Source: Conexibacter woesei DSM 14684
GTDB lineage: Bacteria; Actinomycetota; Thermoleophilia; Solirubrobacterales; Solirubrobacteraceae
NCBI RefSeq assembly: GCF_000025265.1
Contig: NC_013739.1
Coordinates: forward strand, 2,232,001-2,296,000
DNA length: 64,000 nucleotides
Direction: 5' to 3'
Shown here: positions 1 through 8,605 of the stretch, piece after piece
Numbering within the stretch: the stretch's first letter is position 1
How the letters are laid out: every line of letters begins with the position of its first letter
The notes under the pieces: generated by a model
The model's input: the letters and a program-made list of their open reading frames with translations, nothing else
The model's database searches: none
What the model was told of the DNA's origin: nothing
Position numbers and translations under genes: made by a program

Positions 1-668
1 CCGCGACCGCTCCGCCGCGCGGCGGCCTGCGGATCGCGCTGTCGACGTCGCCGCTCGCCGCGGTCCCGGTGCACGAGGAGTGCGTCACCGCGGTCGAGCA
101 GGCGGCACGCCTGTGCGAGGAGCTGGGCCACCATGTGACGGAGGCGATGCCGCCGCTCGACGCGGACGAGCTGACCGCGGCGTGGTTCACGCTGTGGCGC
201 GAGCTGATGGGCTCGCTCGTCGCCGAGGTCGCCCGCGAGACGGGCGTCGAGCCGTCGCCCGACGGCTTCGACGCGCTGACGTGGGAGCACTACCTGGCGG
301 CACGGGAGCACACGGCCTTCGAGCACATGCGCGCGCTGACGGCGATCGACAGCGCTGCCCGCCTGCTGCACGAGTTCATGGAGGGCTTCGACGCATGGCT
401 CACGCCGACGCTGGCGCAGCCGCCGCTCGTGCTTGGCGAGTTCGCCGCGCCGGCCGACCGGGTCGCCCGTTACGTGCGCTTCTCGCCGTTCACGCGGCTG
501 GCCAACGTCAGCGGGCAGCCGGCGATGTCGGTCCCGCTGCACCGCTCCCCGTCGGGCCTGCCGATCGGCGTCCACTTCCTCGGCCAGCTCGGCCGCGAGG
601 ACGTGCTGCTGTCGCTCGCCGGCCAGCTGGAGCGGGCGCGGCCGTGGACCGGCAGGCTGCCTGCATGA
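1..668 (+). CDS. Amidase (amidase signature family), C-terminal part
   Basis: The reading frame is open from base 3 and gives about 221 residues, against roughly 470 for a full amidase, so the N-terminus with the Ser-Ser-Lys triad lies outside the window. The visible end has the family's typical C-terminal run: TPTLAQPP, then RFSPFTRLANVSGQPAMSVP, then GLPIGVHFLG. Such enzymes hydrolyse carboxamides or cyclic amides in the cytoplasm; the substrate cannot be told from this fragment. Its stop codon overlaps the next start (ATGA at 665-668), so it is translationally coupled to the CoA-transferase pair, suggesting that the acid released feeds CoA activation. That last point is inference. Confidence 0.85.
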   Translation, partial: ATAPPRGGLRIALSTSPLAAVPVHEECVTAVEQAARLCEELGHHVTEAMPPLDADELTAAWFTLWRELMGSLVAEVARETGVEPSPDGFDALTWEHYLAAREHTAFEHMRALTAIDSAARLLHEFMEGFDAWLTPTLAQPPLVLGEFAAPADRVARYVRFSPFTRLANVSGQPAMSVPLHRSPSGLPIGVHFLGQLGREDVLLSLAGQLERARPWTGRLPA

Positions 669-1330
669 TCCGCGTCTGCACCCCGGCCGAGGCGCTCGCC
701 CGCGTGTCGCCCGGCGACACCGTGATGGTCGGCGGCTTCGGGCTCGTCGGCGCGCCGCTGACGCTGATCGCGGCGCTGCTCGAAGCTGACGGCGCGCGCG
801 ACCTCACGGTCATCTCCAACAACCTCGGCGAGCCCGGCCGCGGGCTCGGCCGGCTGCTTCCGGCCAGGCGCGTGCGCAAGGCGATCGGCTCGTACTTCAC
901 CTCCAACCCCGAGGTCGTCGAGGCGCACCTCGCCGGAGAGATCGAGGTCGAGCTGCTGCCGCAGGGAACGCTGGCGGAGTCGATCCGCGCCGGCGGTGCG
1001 GGGATCGGCGGCTTCTACGTCCGCACCGGCGCAGGCACCGTGCTGGCGGAGGGCCGCGACGAGCGCGTGATCGACGGCGAGCGCTACCTGCTGCAGCTCC
1101 CGCTGAACGCCGACGTGGCGCTGATCCGCGCCGCGAAGGCCGACCGCCTCGGCAACCTCGCCTACACGCGCACGGCGCGCAACTTCAACCCCGACATGGC
1201 GACCGCCGCGCGCACCGTGATCGCGGAGGTCGACGAGATCGTCGAGGTCGGAGAGCTGGCGCCGGAGGAGATCGTCACGCCGCACCTGTTCGTCGACCAC
1301 GTCGTCCGCTCGGAGGGCGCATCCGCATGA
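665..1330 (+). CDS. CoA-transferase subunit A (succinyl-CoA:3-oxoacid type)
   Basis: A 221-residue class I CoA-transferase alpha subunit. It shows the N-terminal motif GDTVMVGGFGLVGAPLTLI and the C-terminal AKADRLGNLAYTRTARNFNP block typical of ScoA/PcaI proteins. With the next gene it would form the heteromeric enzyme that moves CoA from a donor such as succinyl-CoA to a carboxylic acid. The ATG at 665 overlaps the amidase stop and the end overlaps subunit B by 4 bp. The acceptor is not determined: 3-oxoadipate, acetoacetate or another 3-oxoacid are all possible from sequence alone. Confidence 0.93.
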   Translation: MIRVCTPAEALARVSPGDTVMVGGFGLVGAPLTLIAALLEADGARDLTVISNNLGEPGRGLGRLLPARRVRKAIGSYFTSNPEVVEAHLAGEIEVELLPQGTLAESIRAGGAGIGGFYVRTGAGTVLAEGRDERVIDGERYLLQLPLNADVALIRAAKADRLGNLAYTRTARNFNPDMATAARTVIAEVDEIVEVGELAPEEIVTPHLFVDHVVRSEGASA

Positions 1331-2013
1331 GCAGCTCCGTCGCCACGGCGATCGCCAAGCGGGTCGCCGCCCACCTGACCGACGGCGAGATCGTCAACCT
1401 CGGGATCGGGATCCCGACGCTCGTCGCCGACCACCTGCCCGACGGCGTCGACGTCGTCCTCCAGACCGAGAACGGCATGCTCGGCGTCGGCCCGACCCCG
1501 GCCGAGGACGCGGTCGATCCGAACCTCGTCAACGCCGGCAAGCTGCCCGTGAGCGAGCTGCCCGGCGCCTCCTACTTCGCCAGCTCGGCGTCGTTCGCGA
1601 TGATCCGCGGCGGTCACGTCGACACGGCGATCCTCGGCGCGCTCCAGCTCGACGAGCACGGCCGGATCGCCAACTGGTCGATCCCCGGCAAGCCGATCCT
1701 CGGCGTCGGCGGCGCGATGGACCTGCTCGTCGGCGCGCGGCGCGTGATCGTCGCGACGACCCACCTCGCCAAGGACGGCGCGCCGAAGCTCGTCGCCGAG
1801 ACGCCCTTCCCGCTCACCGCCGACCGGCCGGTCGACCTGATCGTCACCGAGCATGCGACCTTCGCGGTGCGCGACGGTGGCTTGGTGCTGACCGACGTCA
1901 CGGAGGACAGCTCGGTCGAGTGGGTCGAACGGAACACGGGCGCGCGCTTCACGGTCGCGCTGGAGGGTGACTGCCAGGAGATCGACCCGAGGCCGGCGCG
2001 ATCGCGACGTTGA
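1327..2013 (+). CDS. CoA-transferase subunit B
   Basis: A 228-residue class I CoA-transferase beta subunit, partner of the preceding gene. The catalytic glutamate, which forms the glutamyl-CoA thioester in this family, is E48 in the motif QTENGMLGVGP. Other family blocks are NLGIGIPTLVADHLP near the N-terminus and GGHVDTAILGALQLDE in the middle. The arginine-rich end (PRPARSRR) replaces the usual short tail and looks like read-through of less conserved sequence. It is the last gene of this operon and converges on the lipoprotein gene. Confidence 0.93.
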   Translation: MSSSVATAIAKRVAAHLTDGEIVNLGIGIPTLVADHLPDGVDVVLQTENGMLGVGPTPAEDAVDPNLVNAGKLPVSELPGASYFASSASFAMIRGGHVDTAILGALQLDEHGRIANWSIPGKPILGVGGAMDLLVGARRVIVATTHLAKDGAPKLVAETPFPLTADRPVDLIVTEHATFAVRDGGLVLTDVTEDSSVEWVERNTGARFTVALEGDCQEIDPRPARSRR

Positions 2014-2051
2014 TGCGCTGTCCGGCTTCGAGCTGCTTGCGTGACTGCGTT

Positions 2052-2591
2052 TCACGGCGTCGCAGGCGTCGCGGGCGTCGCGGGCGTCGCAGGCGCCGAC
2101 GGTGCCGACGCCGGGCCCTCGAGGCCGCCGCATCTCTCCGCGGCGCGCTCGACCGCCGCTCTGTTCCCTTCGACACTCATCAACGTTCTTCCGTCCGCGG
2201 CGGGGTCCGGCACGTCGACGCCCTCCTCGCGCATGCACCGCGCGAACGCGAGCGCTCTGTCGCGCATCTCGGCTCTCTGCTCCTCGCTCGGCGGCTCTGG
2301 GGCCCAGCCGGTGCTCTCGCGGCACTCCTCCATCGCCGCCTCCGTGTCATCTCTGCCGCTGGCCATCTCGCTCGCTCTGCCAGCTCTGGCCATCATGCCG
2401 CCGTCCTCGCTCATCTGGATGTCGATCCCTCTGTCGCGCAGGCAGTCCTGGAATTTCATCGCCTTCTCCTCGTCACTCGACGCGGACGACGTCGATGAGT
2501 CGTCGGACGAGTCGCTGCCGCAGGCGGCGAGCGCGAGCACCGCGAGAGCTGCGGTGAGCAGCGCGAGCAGCGGGCGTGTCGATCGGGTCAC
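2052..2591 (-). CDS. Putative lipoprotein with duplicated Cys motif
   Basis: A 179-residue predicted lipoprotein. A hydrophobic signal sequence ends in the lipobox LAAC (Cys24) and is followed by a Ser/Asp-rich linker, so it is probably anchored on the outer face of the membrane. Two related segments follow: KFQDCLRDRGIDIQ and AFARCMREEGVDVP, each followed later by a second cysteine (ECRES, AERCG). This looks like an internal duplication, and similar short lipoproteins are common in actinobacteria without a known function. The C-terminus is a run of Ala-Thr-Pro repeats encoded by a 9-bp tandem repeat. Start is GTG at 2591 behind an AGGGGAGG ribosome site. Function unknown. Confidence 0.75.
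   Translation of the reverse strand: MTRSTRPLLALLTAALAVLALAACGSDSSDDSSTSSASSDEEKAMKFQDCLRDRGIDIQMSEDGGMMARAGRASEMASGRDDTEAAMEECRESTGWAPEPPSEEQRAEMRDRALAFARCMREEGVDVPDPAADGRTLMSVEGNRAAVERAAERCGGLEGPASAPSAPATPATPATPATP
2056..2100. repeat. 9-bp tandem repeat in lipoprotein 3' end
   Basis: Four head-to-tail copies of GGCGTCGCR (2056-2091) and a decayed fifth encode the Ala-Thr-Pro tail of the lipoprotein on the minus strand. The unit is a multiple of three, so copy-number changes would lengthen or shorten the tail without shifting the frame. Confidence 0.85.
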
Positions 2592-2697
2592 TGGGTCCTC
2601 CCCTGATTGGCATTGCTGGCTCCATCGAGTCAGTCGTCCGTGAACGCCTCGTGAGAGCGACGTAGGAAGGACGTGAGAGGACCAGCCGTGCGCCGCA

Positions 2698-2720
2698 GTC
2701 CGCCGGGATTGGCGGCGGAC
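2698..2720. promoter_or_regulatory. GC-rich inverted repeat upstream of hyu promoter
   Basis: Perfect 8-bp arms GTCCGCCG and CGGCGGAC with a 7-base loop. It lies 8 bp upstream of the hyu palindrome, in the divergent region between the lipoprotein gene and hyuA. No T-run follows, so it does not look like an intrinsic terminator. It could be a second operator or an RNA hairpin of a transcript read in from upstream. Confidence 0.45.
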
Positions 2721-2728
2721 TGGCTTCG

Positions 2729-2748
2729 AATAGCACCCGCGTGCTATT
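2729..2748. promoter_or_regulatory. 20-bp palindromic operator of the hyu operon
   Basis: AATAGCACCCGCGTGCTATT is an inverted repeat with perfect 8-bp arms around CCGC. An almost identical palindrome occurs once more in the window, at 24220-24239, before the convergent M20/flavin-reductase operon. In both places it overlaps the first bases of the -35 box and is centred about 43 bp upstream of the expected transcription start. That is the usual position for LuxR-type activators. The GAF-LuxR gene at 24258-25091 is therefore the obvious candidate to bind it (inference). Confidence 0.75.
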
Positions 2749-2775
2749 GCCGCGAGGTGACTGCCGCGGTTTTAT
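2747..2775 (+). promoter_or_regulatory. Probable promoter of the hyu operon
   Basis: -35 TTGCCG (2747-2752), 17-bp spacer, -10 TTTTAT (2770-2775). Each hexamer matches the sigma-70 consensus at four of six positions, and the -35 overlaps the end of the palindrome, as expected for an activator-dependent promoter. Expected start near 2782, giving a leader of about 80 nt before hyuA. The promoter before the M20 gene has the same spacing and nearly the same hexamers. Confidence 0.55.
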
Positions 2776-2860
2776 CGACGGGACGAATGAACCCGGCACC
2801 GCGTCCCCGCGTCGCGTGAGATCCGGTCATGTAAGTGAACACGCTGAGGGGAAGTACTGG

Positions 2861-4924
2861 GTGAGTTACACGGTTGCAGTGGATGTTGGCGGGACCTTCA
2901 CGGATGTCGTCGCGACGGACGGCGCGGCTGGCGTGTTCGTGGGCAAGGTGTCGTCGCGGCCGCATGACGAGGCGACGGCCGTGTTGGAGGCGGTGGGCGT
3001 CGTCGCCGAGCACTACGGCAAGGAGCCGGGGGAGCTGCTGGCGGGGACGGAGTTCTTCATCCTCGGCACGACGGTCGTCACGAACGCGATGCTGGAGTAC
3101 CGGGGGACGCCGACGGGCCTGATCACGACGAGAGGCTTTCGCGACATCCTGGAGCTGCGTCGCGGCTACAAGGAGAGCCTGTTCGATCTGAGACTGCCGG
3201 CGCCGCATCCGATCGTGCGGCGGCGCTTCATCAAGGGCGTGTCGGAGCGGATCGACGACCAGGGGAAGGTCGTCGTCGAGCTCGACGAGGACGAGGTGCG
3301 CGACGCCGCGCGGGAGCTGAAGGCGGCGGGGATCGAGTCGGTCGCGGTGTGCCTGCTGTTCTCGTTCGTCAACGACGCGCACGAGCGGCGGGTGGCGGAG
3401 ATCGTGCGCGAGGAGCACCCGGAGTGCTTCATCACGCTGTCGTGTGACGTGCTGCCGCAGATCCGGGAGTTCGAGCGCGTCAGCACCACGGTCGTGAACG
3501 CGTACACGAGCCCGCTGCTGAAGAACTACCTGGGGCGGCTGGACGAGGGGCTGCGTTCGGCGGGCTTCGACGGCGAGCTGGTGGTCGTGCAGTCCAACGG
3601 CGGCGTGATGGACGTCGGCTACTCGGCCGAGCACGGGGTCGACGCCGTCCTCTCGGGCCCGGCGGGCGGCGTCGTCGCGGCGGTGGAGCTCGGCGAGCGC
3701 TCGGGGTACAGAAACGTCATCACGGCCGACATGGGCGGCACGAGCTACGACGTCTGCCTGATCCACGAGGGCAAGCCGGAGGTCGGCGTCGACAACTGGA
3801 TCAGCCGCTACCGCGTGGCGGTGCCGCTGGTCGACATCCACACGATCGGGTCGGGCGGCGGGTCGATCGCGTGGGTCGACGAGGCGGGCGCGCTGCGTGT
3901 CGGTCCGGAGAGCGCCGGGGCGCAGCCGGGGCCGGCCTGCTATGGCCGTGGCGGCACGCGCCCGACGGTGACCGACGCGAACCTGCTGCTCGGCTTCATG
4001 GACCCGCAGCGCTTCATGGGCGGCAAGATGGCCCTGGATCGCGCCGCCGCAGAGGCGGCGTTCGAAGAGCACGTCGCAGAGCCGCTGGGGATCTCCGTGA
4101 CTGAGGCGGCCGTGGGTGTGTTCCGGATCGCGAACAGCGACATGTCGAACGCGCTGCGCTACGTGTCGGTCAAGCGCGGCCGCGACCCGCGCAACTACGC
4201 GCTGATGGCGTTCGGCGGCGCCGGCGCGGTCCACGCCGGCGTGCAGGCCACCGACCTCGGGATCAAGACGGTGCTGGTGCCGCGCAACGCGTCCGTGCTG
4301 AGCGCCTACGGCGGCATGGTCGCCGACTTCAAGGTCTCGCGCGTGCAGTCGTACGTGCGCTCGATGGAGGCGATCGACCCGGACGAGCTGACCGACCTGT
4401 TCCTGAAGGTGCAGGAGGACGCCGAGGAGATGCTGCCGCCAGCGGAGACGACACGTCTCGAGCGCTACCTCGACATCCGCTACGAGGGGCAGGTCCACGA
4501 GGTCATCGTCCCGCTGCAGACCCGCACACGGAAGATCTCGGCGGTCACCCTCTCGCGCGCGATCGCGGACTTCCACGAGCTGCACGAGCAGCTCTACGCG
4601 CACAAGCGCCCGAGCGAGCCGGTGCAGGTCGTCTCGATCCGCATGGAGCTGACCGGGCTGCGCTCGATGGACGCCCTCGCCGCCCCGAGAAGATTCGGCG
4701 ACGAGGACTCCAGCGGCGCCAAGGTCGGCAGTCGCGAGGCGTACTTCGAGCGCCTCGGCGGGTTCGTCGAGACGCCGATCTACGACGGCGCGTCGATCCA
4801 GCCGGGCAACGTCGTCACGGGTCCGGCGGTCATCCACGAGCCCGGGACGACGATCGTCGTCGGCGCCGAGCAGGAGGCGATGCTCGACCAGTACGAGACC
4901 TACGTGATCGAGGTCGTGGGCTGA
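2861..4924 (+). CDS. hyuA: Hydantoinase/oxoprolinase subunit A (N-methylhydantoinase A type)
   Basis: A 687-residue cytoplasmic protein with the usual length and order of HyuA: an N-terminal ATPase-like part beginning AVDVGGTFTDV (residues 6-16), GTTVVTNAMLEYRG, then the main domain with ADMGGTSYDVCLI and IGSGGGSIAWVD, and a C-terminal beta-rich region. With HyuB it forms the ATP-dependent enzyme that opens hydantoin, 5-oxoproline or other cyclic amide rings. The GTG at 2861 follows GAGGGGAAG at a good distance; upstream in-frame starts would run through the operator. It is first in a long operon, and its stop overlaps hyuB (TGATG). The exact ring opened is unknown. Confidence 0.93.
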   Translation: MSYTVAVDVGGTFTDVVATDGAAGVFVGKVSSRPHDEATAVLEAVGVVAEHYGKEPGELLAGTEFFILGTTVVTNAMLEYRGTPTGLITTRGFRDILELRRGYKESLFDLRLPAPHPIVRRRFIKGVSERIDDQGKVVVELDEDEVRDAARELKAAGIESVAVCLLFSFVNDAHERRVAEIVREEHPECFITLSCDVLPQIREFERVSTTVVNAYTSPLLKNYLGRLDEGLRSAGFDGELVVVQSNGGVMDVGYSAEHGVDAVLSGPAGGVVAAVELGERSGYRNVITADMGGTSYDVCLIHEGKPEVGVDNWISRYRVAVPLVDIHTIGSGGGSIAWVDEAGALRVGPESAGAQPGPACYGRGGTRPTVTDANLLLGFMDPQRFMGGKMALDRAAAEAAFEEHVAEPLGISVTEAAVGVFRIANSDMSNALRYVSVKRGRDPRNYALMAFGGAGAVHAGVQATDLGIKTVLVPRNASVLSAYGGMVADFKVSRVQSYVRSMEAIDPDELTDLFLKVQEDAEEMLPPAETTRLERYLDIRYEGQVHEVIVPLQTRTRKISAVTLSRAIADFHELHEQLYAHKRPSEPVQVVSIRMELTGLRSMDALAAPRRFGDEDSSGAKVGSREAYFERLGGFVETPIYDGASIQPGNVVTGPAVIHEPGTTIVVGAEQEAMLDQYETYVIEVVG

Positions 4925-6672
4925 TGCGCACCGTCATCGAGCACCGCGGCGAAGACGCCGGCGCGCTCTCGCCGGTGGAGCTGGAGATCCTGCGCACGAC
5001 CCTGCTGGCGTATCCGGACGAGCTGGGCGCGGTGCTCGCGAACGCGGCGCCGACGGTCGAGATCAGCCAGGGGCGCGAGTACGCGATCGCGATCGCCGAC
5101 GCGAGCGGCGCGATCGTCGCGACCGACGATCCGTTGCAGACCGCCTCGATGGCGCAGACGGTCGGGCACGTGGTCGAGTACTTCGAGTTCGACCTCCACG
5201 ACGGCGATGTGATCCTGACCAACGATCCCTACGCCGGCGGGACGCGGCTGCAGGACGTGACGTTGACGGCGCCGTTGACGATCGACGACGAGCTGGTGCT
5301 GTTCCTCGCGGCGCGCGTGCGCGTCGCAGACGTCGGCGGCCAGGTGACGGGCAGCCTCAACCCCGCAGCCACGGAAATCCTCGCGGAGGGCCATCCGGCC
5401 ACGCCGGTGAAGATCCAGCGCCACGGGCGGCCGGTGCGCGACATGCTTCACGTGTTCCTGCTCAACGGCCGCCGCGCCGAGGAGACGCGCCGCACGCTGG
5501 AGGCCGGCATCGCCGCGCTGGAGCTGGGCCAGCGGCGGCTGACCGAGCTGATCGGCCGCTACGGCGTCGAGACGGTGCGGGGAGCGCTCGCCTACGCGCA
5601 GGACTACAGCGAGCAGCTGGCCCGCAACGCGATCGCCGCATGGGAGCCCGGGGCCTACGAGGGCGAGCAGACGCTGCGGCTCGACGCCGATGCCGGCGGC
5701 CCGGTCACGGTGCGGCTCGCCGCCACCGTGGACGAGACGAGGCTCGTGCTGGACTTCAGCCGATCCGACGACCAACGCCAGCTGTTCGTCAACAGCTCGG
5801 CCGGCAGCACCGCCTCGTGCGCCGTCGGCGCGGTGCTGGCGATGCTCGGCGACACGGTCCCGGCCAACAGCGGGCTGCTGCGCGCGGTCCAGGTGCGCAC
5901 GCGCCCCGGGTCCGTGGTCCATCCGGTCAACCCCGCGCCGGTCGGCTGGGGACCGATGCACTGCGGCAACGAGGTCACCGAGCTCGTCGCGACGACGCTG
6001 CGGCCGGCAGCCGCCCACCCGGTCCCGGCGCTCACGGTTCCGCGGCCGCTCGTGCTCAGCCGGCCCGCCGACGACCGCAGCCACCAGCTGGACTTGGGGC
6101 GCTGGGGCGTCGGCGGCGCCAGCGCCGTGCCCGAAGGCGACGGGTGGGGACGTCCCCAGCTCGCCACGCGTGCGCAGCTCCCCTCGGTCGAGCAGTGGGA
6201 GACCGAGCACGCGATGCGCATCGAACGCCTCGAACTCGTCCAGGACAGCCCCGGTGCTGGCCGGTGGCGAGGAGCCCCCGGGGTCGAGGCGATCGTCGTC
6301 CTCGCGCCGGACCGCCTCTTCACGCTCTGGACGCAGGCCTCCGGCGCCGCCGTCGGCGGCCTCGCGGGCGGCGCACCGGGCGACCCCGGCGAGGTCGCCT
6401 TCCACACCCCCGAGGGCTGGCAGCCCGCGCCGCACAGCGCCGCCGACACCGCGATCGCCGCGGACCGGCTGCGGCTGCGTCTGGCCGGCGGCGGCGGCTG
6501 CGGCGATCCCGCCGAGCGCGCGCGCACGGCGGTCGTGGACGACGTGCTCGACGGGGTCATCTCGCCGGCGACGGCACGAGACGTCTACGGCCTGAGCGCC
6601 GACGAGCTCGACGCAGCTATCCAGGACCTGCCCGCAGGGCAGGGCGCACAGATTGGCGGGGACCGTGTCTGA
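4924..6672 (+). CDS. hyuB: Hydantoinase/oxoprolinase subunit B, first copy
   Basis: A 582-residue HyuB-family protein, partner of HyuA in the ATP-dependent cleavage of cyclic amides. Family marks are GDVILTNDPYAGGTRLQDV near residue 100 and a C-terminal GGGGCGDPAER followed by VLDGVISPATARDVYG. The ATG overlaps the hyuA stop by one base, giving coupled translation. The metal-dependent hydrolytic step is usually assigned to the HyuB side of the complex. A second, clearly diverged HyuB follows directly, so either two HyuB-type subunits join one HyuA or the complex has two alternative partners. Confidence 0.92.
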   Translation: MRTVIEHRGEDAGALSPVELEILRTTLLAYPDELGAVLANAAPTVEISQGREYAIAIADASGAIVATDDPLQTASMAQTVGHVVEYFEFDLHDGDVILTNDPYAGGTRLQDVTLTAPLTIDDELVLFLAARVRVADVGGQVTGSLNPAATEILAEGHPATPVKIQRHGRPVRDMLHVFLLNGRRAEETRRTLEAGIAALELGQRRLTELIGRYGVETVRGALAYAQDYSEQLARNAIAAWEPGAYEGEQTLRLDADAGGPVTVRLAATVDETRLVLDFSRSDDQRQLFVNSSAGSTASCAVGAVLAMLGDTVPANSGLLRAVQVRTRPGSVVHPVNPAPVGWGPMHCGNEVTELVATTLRPAAAHPVPALTVPRPLVLSRPADDRSHQLDLGRWGVGGASAVPEGDGWGRPQLATRAQLPSVEQWETEHAMRIERLELVQDSPGAGRWRGAPGVEAIVVLAPDRLFTLWTQASGAAVGGLAGGAPGDPGEVAFHTPEGWQPAPHSAADTAIAADRLRLRLAGGGGCGDPAERARTAVVDDVLDGVISPATARDVYGLSADELDAAIQDLPAGQGAQIGGDRV

Positions 6673-8545
6673 TCCGATCACCGCGGAGATCATCCGCAGC
6701 TACATCGATACGAGCGCCGAGCAGCTCTACGAGACGATCTGCCGCACGTCGCCCAACCCGCAGGTCAACGAGGGCAAGGACTGCGGGGGCGGGATCTACA
6801 GCTACGACGGGACGACCGCCAAGCTGGTCGGGCGCGCCGGGATCATCGCGCACTCGTTCGCCCTGACGACGTCGTGCCAGGTCGGCCTGGACTTCTTCCG
6901 CGGCGATCTGCATCCCGGCGACGTGCTGCTGATCGGCGACCCCTACCACGGCGGGAGCCACTGCGGATGCTGGACCGTCGTCGTCCCGATCTTCTTCGGC
7001 GGACGGCCGCGCTTCCTCGCCGCCGCGCGGCTGCACGTGATGGATCAGGGCGCTCCGACGCCGAACCTCAACTACTACTGCCGCGACATCTGGCAGGAGG
7101 GCCTTCGCCTGTCGCCGCTCAAGCTGTACGAGCGCGGCGAGCGCCGGCGCGAGGTGTGGGACTGGATCACCGCGAACAACCGGGTTCCGATCGCCGTCGA
7201 AGGCGACATCGAGGCGATGCTCGGCGCGTGTCAGATCGGCGAGCGCGCCATGCGGGAGCTGGTCGATCGGCACGGCCTGGAGACGGTCGAGGACGCGGTC
7301 GAGTGGACCTTCGGCTACTCGGAGCGCAAGTTCCGCGACCAGCTCCGCCGCTGGCCGGACGGCGAGTACACAGCGGACTCCTACGCCGACGGCGACTGGG
7401 CGGACCACAGCGATCTGAGGATTCAGGTCGCGGTGACGATCGACGACGATCGGATGACCGTCGACTTCGCCGGCTCGGACGAGCAGACCGACGGGCTGAT
7501 CAACAGCGCGCGGCCGAACACGATCGCCTACGTCTGCATCGTGCTCTCGGCGCTGTGCCCCGACATCCCAGTCAACGCGGGCTTCTTCGAGCCGCTGACG
7601 ATCCACCTCCCGGAGGGCACGATCGTCCACCCGACGGCGCCGACGCCGACGATGACCGGAACGGTGACCGCCGGCTGCCAGATCGCCTCGGCGGTGATGA
7701 AGGCGTGCGAGCAGTTCGCGCCGGAGCGCGTCGGCAGCGCGTCGATCGACATCACCGGCCCGCTGGTGTACGGGACCGACGAGCGCGAGCACCGGTTCCA
7801 GTCGATCTCGTCGCGGAATCCGCGCTTCTTCATGTTCGTCGACATCTCGATGGTCTCGATGTCGAGCAGCGCCGCGTACGAGCAGGACGGCTGGGGGATG
7901 TGGGCGACGCCGTTCAGCGTCGCAAGCCCCGTCAACGTCGAGTTCAGCGAGATCCAGAGCCCGACGCTGTATCGGCAGACCGAGCTGTCGACGGACTCGG
8001 CGGCGCCGGGCCAGTGGCGCGGGACCCCGGCGCTGGCGATCCGGCGCGTCGACCGCGGCGCGAGCGACGTGAAGGCGATGTTGCTCGCCCAGTCGCTCGT
8101 GCATCCGCTGCCGGGATGGGTCGGCGGCTACGAGGGCGCCGGGAACTTCATCGTCGTCAACGAGGGCGAGCCGGACGAGATGATCGCCGGCGAGCTGGGG
8201 ATCGCGCATGTCGCGTACGACCCGGCGAAGACGATCTTCGCGCAGAGCGGCGGCGGCGGAGGCTGGGGCGACCCGCTCGACCGCGACCCCGCCGCGGTGC
8301 TCGACGACGTGCTCGACGAGTACGTCTCGCTCGACGGCGCGAAGTCCGACTACGGCGTCGTCGTCGACGCCGCCACGCGGACCGTCGACGCTGAGGCGAC
8401 GGAGCGCGAACGCGCCGCTCGCAAGCGGGAGCCGGGACCGCGCAAGCGCCGCGGCATCGGCCGCGAGTGGACGATCGAGCGCGCCGGCATCGAGGCCCGC
8501 GTCGACCGCGTGGACAGGCTGCGGGACGCCGCATCCGCACGGTGA
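6665..8545 (+). CDS. hyuB: Hydantoinase/oxoprolinase subunit B, second copy
   Basis: A 626-residue HyuB-family protein, not a recent duplicate of the previous one. It begins VSDPITAEIIR, has GDVLLIGDPYHGGSHCGCW near residue 90 and ends with SGGGGGWGDPLDRDPAAVLD followed by an extra basic tail of about 50 residues. I chose GTG at 6665, which matches the usual family start and overlaps the first hyuB by 8 bp; TTG at 6653 in the same frame is the alternative. Two tandem hyuB genes behind one hyuA are seen in some two-component hydantoin and N-heterocycle ring-opening enzymes; the substrate here is not known. Confidence 0.92.
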   Translation: MSDPITAEIIRSYIDTSAEQLYETICRTSPNPQVNEGKDCGGGIYSYDGTTAKLVGRAGIIAHSFALTTSCQVGLDFFRGDLHPGDVLLIGDPYHGGSHCGCWTVVVPIFFGGRPRFLAAARLHVMDQGAPTPNLNYYCRDIWQEGLRLSPLKLYERGERRREVWDWITANNRVPIAVEGDIEAMLGACQIGERAMRELVDRHGLETVEDAVEWTFGYSERKFRDQLRRWPDGEYTADSYADGDWADHSDLRIQVAVTIDDDRMTVDFAGSDEQTDGLINSARPNTIAYVCIVLSALCPDIPVNAGFFEPLTIHLPEGTIVHPTAPTPTMTGTVTAGCQIASAVMKACEQFAPERVGSASIDITGPLVYGTDEREHRFQSISSRNPRFFMFVDISMVSMSSSAAYEQDGWGMWATPFSVASPVNVEFSEIQSPTLYRQTELSTDSAAPGQWRGTPALAIRRVDRGASDVKAMLLAQSLVHPLPGWVGGYEGAGNFIVVNEGEPDEMIAGELGIAHVAYDPAKTIFAQSGGGGGWGDPLDRDPAAVLDDVLDEYVSLDGAKSDYGVVVDAATRTVDAEATERERAARKREPGPRKRRGIGREWTIERAGIEARVDRVDRLRDAASAR

Positions 8546-8605
8546 CGGCAACGACCTGATGACGATCGCCGAAGAGAACATCAGCAAGAAACGAGGTGCT
8601 GTCAG

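Noticed and set aside
2729-2748. Palindrome as an intrinsic terminator
   Set aside because: No T-run follows, and it sits before, not after, a gene and overlaps a -35 box; the second copy has the same layout.
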